From: Heterohyrax brucei
Lineage: Eukaryota; Chordata; Mammalia; Hyracoidea; Procaviidae
DNA length: 64,000 nt
Reading direction: 5' to 3'
Assembly: GCA_028571685.1 (NCBI GenBank)
Contig: CM053143.1
Coordinates: 138,418,829 to 138,482,828 of the forward strand
Under the pieces are notes generated by a model that worked only from the letters and a program-made list of their open reading frames with translations, was not told the DNA's origin and made no database searches. Shown here piece after piece: positions 1-39,699 of the stretch (positions are counted from its first letter, which is position 1; every line of letters begins with the position of its first letter). Position numbers and translations under genes: made by a program.

Positions 1-72
1 GAACCCTGTGGGACGGTTCTCTTCTGTCCTATAGGGTTGCTATCAGTCAAAATCAGGTGTATGGCAATAGCT
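1..72 (+). mobile_element. AfroSINE 3' portion
   Basis: The window opens inside a sense AfroSINE: the 'tctgtcctatagggttgctat' block and a decayed 'gagtcagaatcgactcgacggcaa' tail are visible. The head is outside the window. It lies in intron 12 of KDR. Confidence 0.75.
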
Positions 73-420
73 ATTATTTAATAAGTGTAGCTTTAAGGTC
101 TGGGGGTGTTATATGTTAACAAGGAACAACTTTTTAAAATTTCATGTCGGTGATGAAATTTTTCTGCTATGGTTATTTTTGTTAGTCTTAAAAACTATGT
201 TGAGTGCTCAAAGTGGAGATTTGCTAAATATCTGAAGAATTCAGGCCAGCTAACACATTTTGGGACCCAAATGGCCTACTTTCATTGTCTTCAGTGTGAC
301 ATCATCTGAGGTGGCTTTACTTCTCTTGAGCTGTATAGGCAGTTTGAAGGCGGCCAGAAGGGAGTGATGTGTTGCATTGAGTTAAATAGCGACTCTCTAA
401 CTATGGGTTTTGAATTTCAG
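73..420 (+). other. KDR: KDR intron 12, 3' end
   Basis: Intronic sequence ending in the exon 13 acceptor (TTTTGAATTTCAG at 408-420). The pyrimidine tract is short. I see no further repeat or gene here. Confidence 0.85.
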
Positions 421-29616
<29,196 letters not shown>

Positions 29617-31090
29617 AGGGAGACACTTACCTCCCCCCCCCAGTTATTGCAAATCATGTGAGAGGTGCTGCTCAGATTTTCAAGTGTTGTTCTTTCCACC
29701 ACCAGGAAGTAGCCGCATTTGATTTTCATTTCAAAAAGAGGACCTCAGACTGCAGGGAGCCAGCCCCCTAAGCATTTCCTGAGAATGTTTGTGACCCAAG
29801 AATGTTTATGTGTCTTCTCCCAGTGTTGAGCTTATTCTCTTTTTTGTTTATTTTAAAAAAGCATTTATGATGCCCCAACTGTGGGTCTCATCATAGATTG
29901 TAACAAAAATCTAAGAAATGGCTCCATCCTCAAAGAAGTAGCGATCTACCTGAGGAGCTGACACCTCTATAAAACTAGAAGGTAAACCAGACAATGCAGG
30001 TGCTTTAGGTGTTGAAGATGAGAAAGATCTTTAGAGCTGAGTACATCTAAGAAGCTTTGTTTAGGATATGGGTTCTGAGCCAAGTCTTAACTGGAGGATT
30101 TGGATGGACAGAAAAGAAGATGTTAGCATGCTTTGAGAGAGTGCTGGGGCCTGCAGATGCATTGTGTTAACCCGGGTAGAGGTGGACATGTGGTCTGAGA
30201 GGAAATATAAAGACTTCAGACAAGGTTACCGGTTTTACAAGGTTGCGTGCGCTTCCCCGTTGGGCTAAATGAGAATTCCTTGTGCTGTTTCCGACTCTTA
30301 ATGAGAGTTCCTTCCGGACCTTTACATGTCTCCTGGCCAAGTCCCAGGAAGGAAATGATGCAGCTCTGACTTCTTGTCTCCCAGGCTGATCCTTTATGCA
30401 AAGCACCACAAAGAAAGGACATTCAGGCTGAGGCTCCCTGTCGTGATGAAGAGTTCTGACTGTATAAACCCGCCTCTGGTTTCTTCTGGATGACTACCCA
30501 CAGATCTGTTGTGATGTGATATGTCTAAGACTGAATGCAGTAGGTTCAGTGTCAAGCTGTGGTGTCAAAGCTTCAGGAAGAATTGTACCTTTTTGTTCCG
30601 TCTTCCTACCCACCACCCCTGCCCCTACCACAACCTCACCCCTACCCCGCAGTATTTTAGTTATTTGGCCTGTACACTCCAGCAAAAACTGATTTGGTTT
30701 GTTCACTCTCTGAATGATTATTAGTTAGAGTTCAAAATTATTTTATAGCCAAAGTTCTAACAGCATCTATTGTATTATTTAGACTTTTAACATGTAAAGC
30801 TGTTTCTACTGGTTTTTACCCTATTCTTTCCTTTTTTAAAAAAAGTCAGTGTATTTTTTGTTTGGTACCATAGTGTGAGATGCTGGGAACCATGACTATA
30901 AATCATGCTATGGCACATCTATTTATAGTCTGTTTATGTAGAAACAAATGTAATATATTAAAACTTTATATTATAAATAATGAACTTTTTACTATTCACA
31001 TTTTGTATCAGTATTATGTAGCATAACAGAGGTCATAATGCTTTCAGCAATTGTTGTCAGTTTATTAAAAAAAACAGTGAAAAACTTGGA
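29617..31090 (+). other. KDR: KDR 3' UTR
   Basis: About 1.47 kb without an inserted SINE. It ends in a block recalled from the human KDR mRNA end: 'tttactattcacattttgtatcag', 'gcataacagaggtcataatgctttcagcaatt'. The last 300 bases are AU-rich. A C-run lies at about 29631-29641. The exact cleavage site is inferred. Confidence 0.88.
31064..31069 (+). terminator. KDR: KDR poly(A) signal ATTAAA
   Basis: ATTAAA about 20 bases ahead of the inferred mRNA end ('gaaaaacttgga'). No AATAAA is present nearby, so this common variant is the best candidate. Confidence 0.75.
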
Positions 31091-31270
31091 GTGATCCTTT
31101 TTTTCAAGGCTGTTTTCCTGTCCGTCATTTCTCATTTCTGAGATGGAGGAGATGAACCAAACATCACTGCTACCTGATTGTTTTTCATTTTGTTTGTTCC
31201 CTTGTTCTGCTTGAGGACGATATTTAGAGTAAATATGTATGTACTTCACAAGTCAGTCAGTATATTTGCA

Positions 31271-31452
31271 TTGTTGTTAGGTACCACTGAGTCAGTTCTG
31301 ACTCACGGAGACCCTATGAACAACAGAGTGAAACACTGCCCAGTTGTGTACCATGCCCGCAGGTGTTTTTATGCTCAGCCTATTGTTGTAGCTACTGTGT
31401 CAATCCATTTCCTTGAGGATCTTCCTCTTTTTCACTGACCCTACCAAACATA
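31271..31452 (-). mobile_element. RTE LINE 3' end, antisense
   Basis: 'gttgttaggtaccactgagtcagttctgactcacggagaccctatgaacaacagagtgaaacactgcccag' and 'tgaggatcttcctctttttcactgacc' are the RTE 3' terminus complement. It lies about 180 bases beyond the KDR mRNA end. Confidence 0.85.
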
Positions 31453-31924
31453 TTCATTTGTAGGAGAAAAAAGGGCATAACATCACAACCATTTTGAGAA
31501 TAAGTACTTCTGACTTGTGGTGTAATTACGTCTCACCCTCCTCTTTGTCTTCCTTATGCAAATAATTCGTGCATCCGTCCATGCTCCTTATGTTGTAAGC
31601 ACTTCGGAGACCATTAAAGTATGAACCAAGAGGTACAGGGTCGGTGCTTTTAATGACATTCATGGCTTTCCGGTGAACCTCATGCCTGTTAGAACAGCCA
31701 GGTGTGGAAATCAAAGAGTGAGAGATGCTGAGACAGGTGGCCAGGCACAGGCTGTGCAGAGAAACAAGGAGCAGATTTCTAGTTCCCGATGATGCTTTGC
31801 CCTGTGTATATAGAGTCTGAACATCAAACTTAGTGTGGTCATTTTGAGTGATTCCTTTTGTTTACATTCTGTGTGTGCAATTAGCTAACAAGTTATCAGC
31901 ACCAACTAGGGGTCTTCTCTTTGC
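31453..31924. other. Intergenic sequence, nothing recognised
   Basis: About 470 bases directly downstream of KDR with no repeat or reading frame that I can support. Confidence 0.6.
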
Positions 31925-32090
31925 AGTGATAGTGGTAGAATTCTTGCTTTCCATGTGAGAGACCTGATGGATTTCCTGTCACTGGGCAGTGTGCACAGCC
32001 GCCACCCACCCATCGATGCAGCTTAAGGTGTTGCTATGATGTCCAACAGATTTTAGGAGAGCTTCTAGGTAGCCAGCTTGATGGCCATTA
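31925..32090 (+). mobile_element. tRNA-Gly-headed SINE, degraded
   Basis: 'gatagtggtagaattcttgctttccatgtgagagacctgatgg' is a decayed tRNA-Gly (A and B boxes). It is followed by 'agccgccacccacccatcgatg' and 'gttgctatgatg', the same body as at 16650-16895. Confidence 0.75.
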
Positions 32091-32239
32091 ATACCAACAA
32101 CTCTGAAGTATTTTTTTCTATATTATAAATACATAAATGTTCATCTAGTCTGGCATATCTAGTTTTAAAACAATGATTAGATTTCTTGTTTTAGAATGGT
32201 CTCCCCATTGTTAAAATACAGTCTCTTGAATTTTATTCC

Positions 32240-32345
32240 TCTCTTATTACATTTAAATCCATCTGGGAGATAGTATATGAAGTGAGGTAGGGGTCTAGCT
32301 TCATTCAAGCAACTTACTGATCATGGCCACACCATTTATTCAGTA
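32240..32345 (-). mobile_element. L1 ORF2 scrap, antisense
   Basis: 'gatagtatatgaagtgaggtaggggtctagcttcattc' and 'ggccacaccatttattca' match the antisense L1 ORF2 C-terminal region. Confidence 0.5.
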
Positions 32346-32515
32346 TATGTGGTGTTATCTTTCAAATGCTACTATTCACTGCAGTGTTCCGCATACCTCT
32401 TTGTGATGAGCAGAGGGTGGCGGTGGGTGGTGTCGTTCCTGCAGTCAGCATTGACGCACTGGCAGCTGAAGATCTTCGAACTGTCTGTGTTAAACTACAG
32501 ACTAGGCTGCCTGCT

Positions 32516-33114
32516 TCATCTCTTTGGCTTGTAGTCTTCCGGCAAGTAACTGGAAGAAGAGTCTAGGTTTTTCAAGATGGAGAAGACTATATAAAAACAA
32601 TCTCTTTCTTTAGGAAAAAAGTTTTTTTCAGCACCCTCATAAGCAGTCTCTGGCACTGGAAACAATGCCAGAGATTTGGGTTCAATTGCAACTTCACACT
32701 CTATAAACACTTTCAGCATCTCAGGCAGATAAGAAGAGAGGTCTGGCCCTCTCCTCTTATCCACACTCCCTGTTCCTAGCTTCTTGCCTCTCTTCATTTG
32801 CCCATGTATTGCAGAAAAATTTGTAGCTTTTTTTAAGTGTTTCTTGTGTGGCCTTATTTTCAAAGATTTAATTTGAGGTGTGCGGTGTGTTTTAGGTGAG
32901 ACCACGTTCTCTCCCTTGCCTTTCACCTCCTGACTTGCACCTCTCCCTCCCTGTACTTACTTTGGTTTGCTCTTCTCCTTCCTGTCAACCTACTCCATCT
33001 CTTCACCTTCAATTTTCTCTCTTTTCTTTTCTCTAATCTTCCTCTCTCTGCCCTTCCTTCTTTCTCTTCAGTGGGACTCAGAGACATGAGGGCGATGGGG
33101 AGGTTTAAGTTCAT
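32516..33114 (-). pseudogene. Lysine-rich antisense reading frame, possible retropseudogene, unidentified
   Basis: A 136-codon open stretch (32926 to 32516) is preceded upstream, one stop away, by a second Lys/Arg/Glu-rich stretch (33114 to 32923). Composition is protein-like and not obviously from a repeat (KKHLKKATNFSAIHGQMKR; PDLSSYLPEMLKVFIECEV). I do not recognise the protein. It may be chance or a decayed processed gene copy; no poly(A) tract or target duplication was found. Confidence 0.25.
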
Positions 33115-33347
33115 TAATCCTGGATGGGTTTTCCTATCACTTCGTATTCCGATGTCCAGTTCAGTGAAAGGAAAGGATAAAATTAAAAAACCTCAAACCC
33201 ACAACTTGGTAGTTGCTAACTTTGCCCCCAATTTCCAGTCTCCCCATAGAATCTTTATCTCTCAGATGTTTGTTACCAAGATGATAAACACTAGTTAGCT
33301 AAAATTTTTGACAAAACTTTTTATATATGCCTTTCCATGTTTGTATG
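33115..33347. other. Intergenic, nothing recognised
   Basis: No repeat family or gene seen. Confidence 0.5.
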
Positions 33348-33405
33348 ATTGGATCACTATGAGTCAGAACAGACTCAACAGCTATGGTTTTTTTTTTTTT
33401 TTTTG
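33348..33405 (+). mobile_element. AfroSINE tail with T-run
   Basis: 'ggatcactatgagtcagaacagactcaacagctatgg' followed by an 18-base T-run; the SINE 3' end only. Confidence 0.75.
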
Positions 33406-33421
33406 GTTTTCTCTCTTAAGA

Positions 33422-33577
33422 ATGGGAGCCCTGGTGAAGCAGTGGTTAAGAGCTACAGCTGCAAATCAAACGGCTGGCAGTTTGAATCCATCAACCACTC
33501 CTTGGAAACCCTATTGTGCATGCAGTTCTACTCTATCCTATTGGTTTGCCATAAGTTAGAATTGACAGCAACATGTA
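33422..33577 (+). mobile_element. AfroSINE
   Basis: 'aatgggagccctggtgaagcagtggttaagagctacagctgcaaatc', 'ctactctatcctattggtttgccataagttagaattgacagc'. Confidence 0.92.
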
Positions 33578-34268
33578 CTCTGTTAAGTCCAGTGGACATG
33601 CCTGTATTTTCTTGAGTAGTAAGCATATCTCAAAGAAAAGTTCTAACTTGTTTTTATGAAACTGTATTTTCTAAACGAATGTCTTTCATGTAAGGGTTTA
33701 GCTATAGGTGAAAATCTGAGTAGTCTTTGTGAAAACAGTTTTTTTATGTGTCTGAAAGCAATTGTAAGAAATGTAGACTATTCCCAAGCCATAAAGCAAT
33801 TAAGAAGGTAAAATAAAATCATTTACTATTTTTGACCAGTATGGAGAGAAGTGGAGGAACCTGGGAACAAGCAGTGAGAAAGAGAAATTTAACATCCAAG
33901 TTGGCCTCAAGTTCTGGAGCTAACATAGTAGAATATACCAGCCACAGGAAAGGTCTGCGTCAGAGATAAGGACTCTCAGTGAGCTAAGAAAAAGTATTCT
34001 AATGAAGACCAGTGCTAAGACAAGGATTATAGTCCACTGTGGTTGGTATCACATGAATGCTAGTGAGATGACATCAGATTGTACTTAGGTTTCATTTTCT
34101 TTACCTCACAACTTCTAACACCCATGTAATTCATTGAGATCTGTAAAAAATCACCATGAAGTTGAACAGAGTCACTAAAAATGTGTTTGGGTTAAAAAAT
34201 TTAAAAATGAAAAAATATGTGCTTCTAGTTTTACTTCAGCCTCACCTATAGTTTATGCCAAGTACTTT
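33578..34268. other. Intergenic, nothing recognised
   Basis: About 690 bases of AT-rich single-copy-looking sequence without a supported feature. Confidence 0.5.
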
Positions 34269-34556
34269 AGAGCATTTGAGGTACAACAATTAAGTCCATA
34301 AACTTCATTGTTTTAAGTGCTACATACCTCTTTGCTGAATATCACTACAGTCACCTTCAAAGAACTCTCCTTGGGAAGCTGTAGACCAATGCCAGTGCCT
34401 GGTCCACCCTTCAAAGCAGTTTTGGAACTCTTTCTGGAATGGCTGTTGAGCATGCCGGCATGGTGGCAAGTTGACTAATTGAACTGTATAGTTGACTGTG
34501 GGGGAGTTTTTAGTCAGTAAACAAATAACTATTAGAACACCCTCCCAACCCACCCA
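34269..34556 (-). mobile_element. Mariner-like transposon fragment, left arm
   Basis: The minus-strand frame reads FQKEFQNCFEGWTRHWHW...ASQGEFFEGD, resembling the C-terminal end of mariner-family transposases. A 3'-terminal 'tacctctttgctgaatatc' side lies at 34327. About 125 bases are repeated in inverted orientation at 34669-34795. Confidence 0.55.
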
Positions 34557-34668
34557 ATCTGGCCCCCAATGACTTTTTTTCTTTACCCAAAGATAAAGGA
34601 AATATTAAAAGGAAGACGTTTTGATGATAGTCAGAACATTAAGGGTGATATGATGATAGGTCTCCTGT

Positions 34669-34851
34669 CCATTCCAGAAAAAGTTTCAAAATAGCTTTGA
34701 AGGGTGGACAAGGTCCTGGTGTTGGTGCATAGCTTCCCAAGGAGAGCTCTTCAAAGGTGACCATAGTGATATACAGCAGTGAGGTATGTAGTGCTTTTTC
34801 TAGGACGAATCTGTGAACTTGTCAGTCCTCATATAATCAGTGTGCATACTC
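34669..34851 (+). mobile_element. Mariner-like transposon fragment, right arm
   Basis: 'ccattccagaaaaagtttc', 'ctttgaagggtggacaagg', 'cttcccaaggagagctcttcaaaggtgacc', 'cagtgaggtatgtagtgctt': the reverse complement of the left arm at roughly 80% identity by eye. Confidence 0.55.
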
Positions 34852-34989
34852 GTAACAGGTGCAGCTTACTCTCATACCATAATTGTTTGAACCTTTTAAC
34901 TTTTAGGTACACTGCAACAGAAAAATGACAGGGAATAATAAAACTGGCTTTGGCTCCAGTTTTATTCCAATTTTGCTTCAGTTGGCCTT

Positions 34990-35132
34990 TTTAAGTCCTA
35001 CCACTGCTAACCACAAGGTCAGCAGTTCAAATCCACCAGGTGCTCCTTGAATACACTGGGGGTCAGTTCTACCCTGGCCCCTACAGTTGCCATGAGTCGA
35101 ATCCGACTCGACAGCACATGGCTTGGCTGGCC
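34990..35132 (+). mobile_element. AfroSINE variant
   Basis: 'accactgctaaccacaaggtcagcagttcaaatccaccagg', 'gggggtcagttctaccctggcccctacagttgccatgagtcgaatccgactcgacagcacatggcttgg'. This tail differs from the common type and recurs at 62998-63105. TGGCCTTT flanks both sides. Confidence 0.88.
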
Positions 35133-35658
35133 TTTCTGCAGAAAGTCACATTTTGGGGGAATAAATTCAAGAAAGTAGGCTGAGTTCTTCACTGTTAAAA
35201 CTACTTACACATTGCCTGACTGGTTCCATATGAAGCTCCCAGGATACGGGCCATGGAATAACTCATCAGAGCCCTCTGAGCTACTGTAACCAGGAGAAGT
35301 TTAATGAGATCCTCGTATTCTGCACAGGCATCTCTTTAAAGCAGAAATAACTTTAGCTGTCAAAGGGAACTGGAAAACTCCATTCATTGCCACAGGGAGA
35401 CTATAACCAGGAATGAGAACTCAAACGCAACGCAGAGACTGCAGGCTAGAGACAGAGCAGCAGCATTCCATTGCCATTCCTCTCGTTTCCAAGAACCGCC
35501 AGGTGGTATCCTGCAGTGCATGTTGGGGAAAAAAGCAAAGCTTTTCATAGAGATGATGTATGAAACATTCAGTCCTTATACAAAACTTAAAGGTCTATCT
35601 ATTGTCTGTCTGTCTTCCTATCATCTAGCTAGTTAGCTATTTATCTGTCTTTATTTAA
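35133..35658. other. Intergenic, with a (TCTA/TCTG)n-like patch
   Basis: Bases about 35597-35655 are a 'tctatctattgtctgtctgtc' type simple repeat. The rest is unrecognised. Confidence 0.55.
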
Positions 35659-35855
35659 CCCAACCCCAAACCAACCCAGTTACTGTCCAGTTGGTTTTGA
35701 CTCACAGCAGCACCGTATGTTGCAAGGTAGAAGTTTGCTCCATAAGGTTTATAGAATTAGATTGCTCAGACTTTTTTGAGGAACCTCTGAGTGGATTCAA
35801 ACTACCAGTCTTTGGATGAGTAGTTAAGTGCTTAACCATTCGCACACACAGGAAG
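35659..35855 (-). mobile_element. AfroSINE, long subfamily, antisense
   Basis: 'agttactgtccagttggttttgactcacagcagcacc', 'ttgaggaacctctgagtgg', 'tgcttaaccattcgcacacacagg'. Confidence 0.8.
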
Positions 35856-35869
35856 TTACAATTACTAAC

Positions 35870-36023
35870 TTGAACCCTATGCTGTCAAGTTGTTTCCAAC
35901 TCCTAGTGATCCTGCGGAATGGTACAGTTGTCCTGTGGAGCTTCCGAGGAGAAGGTGGTGTATTTCAATTGCTAACCTTTTGGTTAGGACCCAAACTCTT
36001 AACTATGCATCATCAGGGTCCCT
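35870..36023 (-). mobile_element. AfroSINE, antisense
   Basis: 'ctatgctgtcaagttgtttccaactcctagtgatcc', 'cttccgaggagaaggtggtg', 'ctaaccttttggttaggacc', 'catcatcagggtccc'. Confidence 0.85.
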
Positions 36024-36135
36024 TTTATTTGCTAGCATCTCCTAAAATATTGTAAACTTTAATTTATTTGAGTAATAAGGATACTAAGGCAAGATGTGGA
36101 TACTGGAGTTTATACCGTATGAGTCAAACAGATAG

Positions 36136-36998
36136 GTGGTGGTGTTAGGTGCCATCACTTTAGTTTTAAATCATAGCAACTCTATGTAAAACTGAACAAA
36201 AAGCTGCGCCGTCTTGCACCATCCTCCTGGTGGTTGTTATGTTGAGCCTATTGTGGCCAACCACTGTGCCAGTCCGTCTCCTCGAGGGGCTTCCTCTTCT
36301 TCAGTGATTTCTCCACTTTTCCAAGTGTGATGTCCTTCTTCGGGGACTGGTCCCTGCTGATAACATGACCAAAGCAATCAAGACAAAATCTTACTATCTT
36401 CACTTTTAGGAGTACTCTGGCTTTATTTCTTTCTTCTGATAGTATATTCAACATTCCTCACCAACACCATAATTCAATTCACACTGGTTCTTCTTCAGTC
36501 TTCCTTACTGATTGCCTAGCTTTTCCATGCATGTGAGGTGATTGAAAATACTGTGGCTTGTGTAAGGGGCACTTCAGCCCTCAAAGTGACATCCTTGCTT
36601 TTTAACACTTTAGGGAAGTCTTTTGTAGATTTGCCCAATGTGATGTGCCATTTTATTTCCTGACTGCTGCTTCCATGGACATTGATTGTGCATCCAAGTA
36701 AAATGAAATCCTTGACAACTCTAATCTTTTCTGCTTTTACCTTGATCATTGCTTAGTGATCAAGTTGTGAGGACTTTTGTTTATGTTGAGATGCAATCCG
36801 AAGGCCATAGTCTTTGACTTTCATCAGTAAGATCCTCCTCTCTTACATCAACAAGGTTCTCCCATCTGCATATCACAGGTTGTCAATGAGGCTTCCTCCA
36901 GTTCTGATGCCTCATTCTTCATGTAGTTCAGCTTCTCAGATTATTTGCTTAGGATACAGACTGAATAAGCATGGTGAAAGGATCCAACCCTGACTCTG
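36136..36998 (-). mobile_element. RTE LINE, antisense, 3' third
   Basis: Starts at 'gtggtggtgttaggtgccatc' (3' end complement) and follows the RTE through 'gatgtccttcttcggggactggtccctgctgataacatg', 'gctgcttccatggacattgattg' and 'gaataagcatggtgaaaggatccaaccctgac'. Cut off at 36998 by the MaLR. The reverse transcriptase YADD site near 36864-36878 reads YADG with an upstream stop, so the copy is dead. Confidence 0.88.
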
Positions 36999-38459
36999 TT
37001 GTAAATTTTGCCTCTATGATATTAATGAAGGAGATGTGTGTCATTGTGTTTATGAGGCAGAACTTGTGCCTTGAGGCAATCTCTTGGATATAAAGGAAGA
37101 GGAGGCAAACAGAGAGTTGGGGACCTAGTACCACCAAGAAGCAGTTCTGGGAGCAGAGCATTAAAGAACCAGAGGTCCCAGCACTTCAGAAACTCCCAGT
37201 TCAGGGGAAGATTGACAACAAGGATCTTCCTCCAGAGCCAGCAGAGAAAGCTCTCCGTGGAGCTGATGCCCTGAATTTGTACTTTCAGCCTACTGGACTG
37301 TGATAAAATAAAATTTTCTTTGTTAAAGCTGTCCACTGTGGTATATCTGTTACAGTGTACTTTGATGACTAAGAATTTGGTGCTAATGATGACAGAGAAT
37401 TGAGTGTTCTAACAGAGACCTAAATTGTGAAAGGGGTTTTGAAACTGTGTAGCTACAGAACTTTGAACACTTGCCCCAGCAGGGTAGATGCAGGTGTGAG
37501 GCCCAGGCGAAGAGGCTACAGGAAGCAGAAGGTGAAGAGACAAGGAGCAGGAGGAGAAGTTGTGCTGCCTCAGTCTCAAAAGGTATAGCCATGACCTATG
37601 AGGTCGCTACAGGTGGAGTCATTGCCTCTGATGTTTCTAAGGGTGGAGTTGCCACTCAGCTGGACTTGGAAAATGCACCTAAAGCCAAAGGAGCAGAGTT
37701 GCTGTCCCTGTGGGCCTGGAAGGTGGAGCTGTAGCCCAGGGCCAATGGACTTCCATTCAGATTTGGAGAGTATGGCCAATACTTAGAGTCTGGAGGGCAG
37801 GTCCATGTGTAAAATGTCTCAGAGGATAGAATATTTTCAAAGTCATGAGGGTTAATGTAATCAGTTCTGTTCATTGGTGCCTTGTATGCCTTCTTTACCT
37901 GCAGCTTCTTCCATTTATGGTGGAAATATATAGCTTGTGCATGCCCATTAACTGCCATTGTATTTTGAAAGCAGATAACTTGTGTTCTAGATTTCACAGT
38001 TGAAGAGGAATATCTGGATTTTAGACTCAGACTTAAGACTTTTACTATGATATGAATATGTTTTGCATGTTACAAAGACGTGACTTTGGGGTTACCAAAG
38101 GTTACAAAGTCATGGCTTGAATTGTGTCTCCCCAAAAATATGTGTGGCAATTTGACTAGTTCATGATTCCTGGTGTTGTGTGATGTTCTAATGTGTTGTA
38201 CACCCTGCCAAACAAGAGAACAGTGCTGGGAGCTTATTGCATCCTTTAGACTGGGGATTCATGTTCCTCAGAAGCTCCCTGTCCAGGGGAAGATTGATGA
38301 CAAGGACTTTCCTCCAGTCAATAGAGAAAATCTTCCCCTGGAGCTGTTGCCCTGAATTTGGGCTTTGAGCCTACTGGACTATGACAGAATAAATCTCTCT
38401 TAGTTAAAGCCATCCACTTGTGGTATTTCTGTCACACCGGTACTAGGTGACTAAAACAA
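36999..38459 (+). mobile_element. MaLR element: LTR - internal - LTR
   Basis: Two sense LTR copies (36999-37375, 5'-truncated; 38110-38459) flank about 735 bases of internal sequence. The LTRs share 'taccaccaag/gagaacagtgctggg' type blocks, 'aggggaagattga.gacaagga..ttcctcc' and 'cctactggact.tga.a.aataaa'. The internal part starts 'ttggtgctaatgatgac', the primer-site region, and ends 'gacgtgactttggggttacc'. It is shorter than other MaLR internals, has no intact ORF, and the 5' LTR abuts RTE directly. Confidence 0.8.
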
Positions 38460-39229
38460 CTGTGATCAGTTTTATTAGAACTTCTTTAGTAGGATAGTTG
38501 TATATGGTGTTATCCCCTTGGGCATTTAAACATATTGTCAGCTAACTTGTAACTTTTCATAAATATATCTGTTTCTTAAAGCAAAATGTATTAACATAAT
38601 AAAGTACCTTGAAAGTCTTTTAAAACACATATGCTTTGTCAATAGAAATGAATTTTTCTTCAGTCATTATGGATAGGATAATATACTGCTCTACATTTCT
38701 TGCTGCTTCTCTGTCCTCCAGTATGGTTGGCAAGTTGCCTTGAGAACCTGTCATTAAGAGAGAAGAAAAGATCCTCATTCTTTTCTTATCACTGTATTCA
38801 TCAGTGAATGTCAGTGTTCTGCCCAGTCTTCATTCCTGAAGCCTTTTGTAGTGGAGGAGTGCTTATTGCTGTTTGGGCTGAAGTACAAATCAGGAGGAAG
38901 TCATGCCAGAATTTAGTCCTGAGTCAGATCTTGCAGAATTAGTTAATGATGCTTGCTTGCAGGGGAAGAGGGGAAGCACAAGTGAGGATTTATTTTGGAC
39001 CACATACATATTAGAGCAAGTCTAATTGTGACACAGTAAATTTTAGACAAACATGTACTATGGATTAACTTTGATTATGCTTCTGTCTTTCATGATGAAA
39101 GACATTTCAAGGAGCTCTGCAGTTACTTAGACCACAGCAGGTTGATAAGTAGGAAGCTCTTATTGATTGTCTACCACATGCTAGGCACTGAGCTCTGGAC
39201 TTGTCATCTGCTATCTTATTTAGTCCTTG
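38460..39229. other. Intergenic, with a possible MIR/L2 scrap
   Basis: Bases about 39150-39228 ('ctaccacatgctaggcactgagctctgg', 'tatttagtccttgcaata') look like an ancient MIR/L2 3' end. The rest is unrecognised. Confidence 0.5.
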
Positions 39230-39398
39230 CAATAAAACCAATTGCCTTAGAGTAGATTTCAACTTATGGTGACTTCATGTGTGTTATGGTAGAATTGTAT
39301 TCTATAGGGTTTAGAATGGCTTGTTTTGGGGAAGTAGATTTTCACCTGTCCTCCAAGGTGCCTCTGGGTGGACTTGAACTTCTAACCTTTTGGACAGC
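39230..39398 (-). mobile_element. AfroSINE, long subfamily, antisense
   Basis: 'aaccaattgccttagagtagatttcaacttatggtgac', 'agattttcacctgtcctccaaggtgcctctgggtggacttgaac'. The head is replaced by the next, sense copy. Confidence 0.85.
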
Positions 39399-39505
39399 AA
39401 TGGTGCAAACGGTTAGTATATTTGCCTGCTAAATGAAAGGTTGCTGGTTCAAATCTACACTTAGGAAACTTGAAAGGAAACCTGGCAATCTCAATAAAGT
39501 TAGCA
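39399..39505 (+). mobile_element. AfroSINE, 5' half
   Basis: 'aatggtgcaaacggttagtatatttgcctgctaaatgaaaggttgctggttcaaat', 'ggaaacctggcaatctc'. Truncated; it meets the antisense copy head to head. Confidence 0.75.
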
Positions 39506-39520
39506 ATTATTATATTATCA

Positions 39521-39684
39521 AATCCTGGTGGTGTGGTAGTTAGGTGCTATAGCTGCTAATCAAAAGGTTGGCAGTTCACACCCACCAGCTGTCCTTGGAA
39601 ACTCTATAGGGAAATTATACTCTGTCCTATAAGGTCACCGAGTTAGAAGCAACTAGATGGCAACAGGTTTGGTTTTTTTGCTTC
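39521..39684 (+). mobile_element. AfroSINE with perfect 15-bp target duplication
   Basis: Complete body 'aatcctggtggtgtggtag' to 'agatggcaacaggtttgg' plus a T-rich end, flanked by ATTATTATATTATCA at 39506-39520 and 39685-39699. Confidence 0.95.
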
Positions 39685-39699
39685 ATTATTATATTATCA

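Noticed and set aside
31925-31990. tRNA-Gly-like sequence
   Set aside because: The B box and acceptor are decayed and it is fused to a SINE body; not a functional tRNA gene.
37656-37997. 113-codon minus-strand frame between the MaLR LTRs
   Set aside because: Antisense to MaLR internal sequence; no domain recognised.
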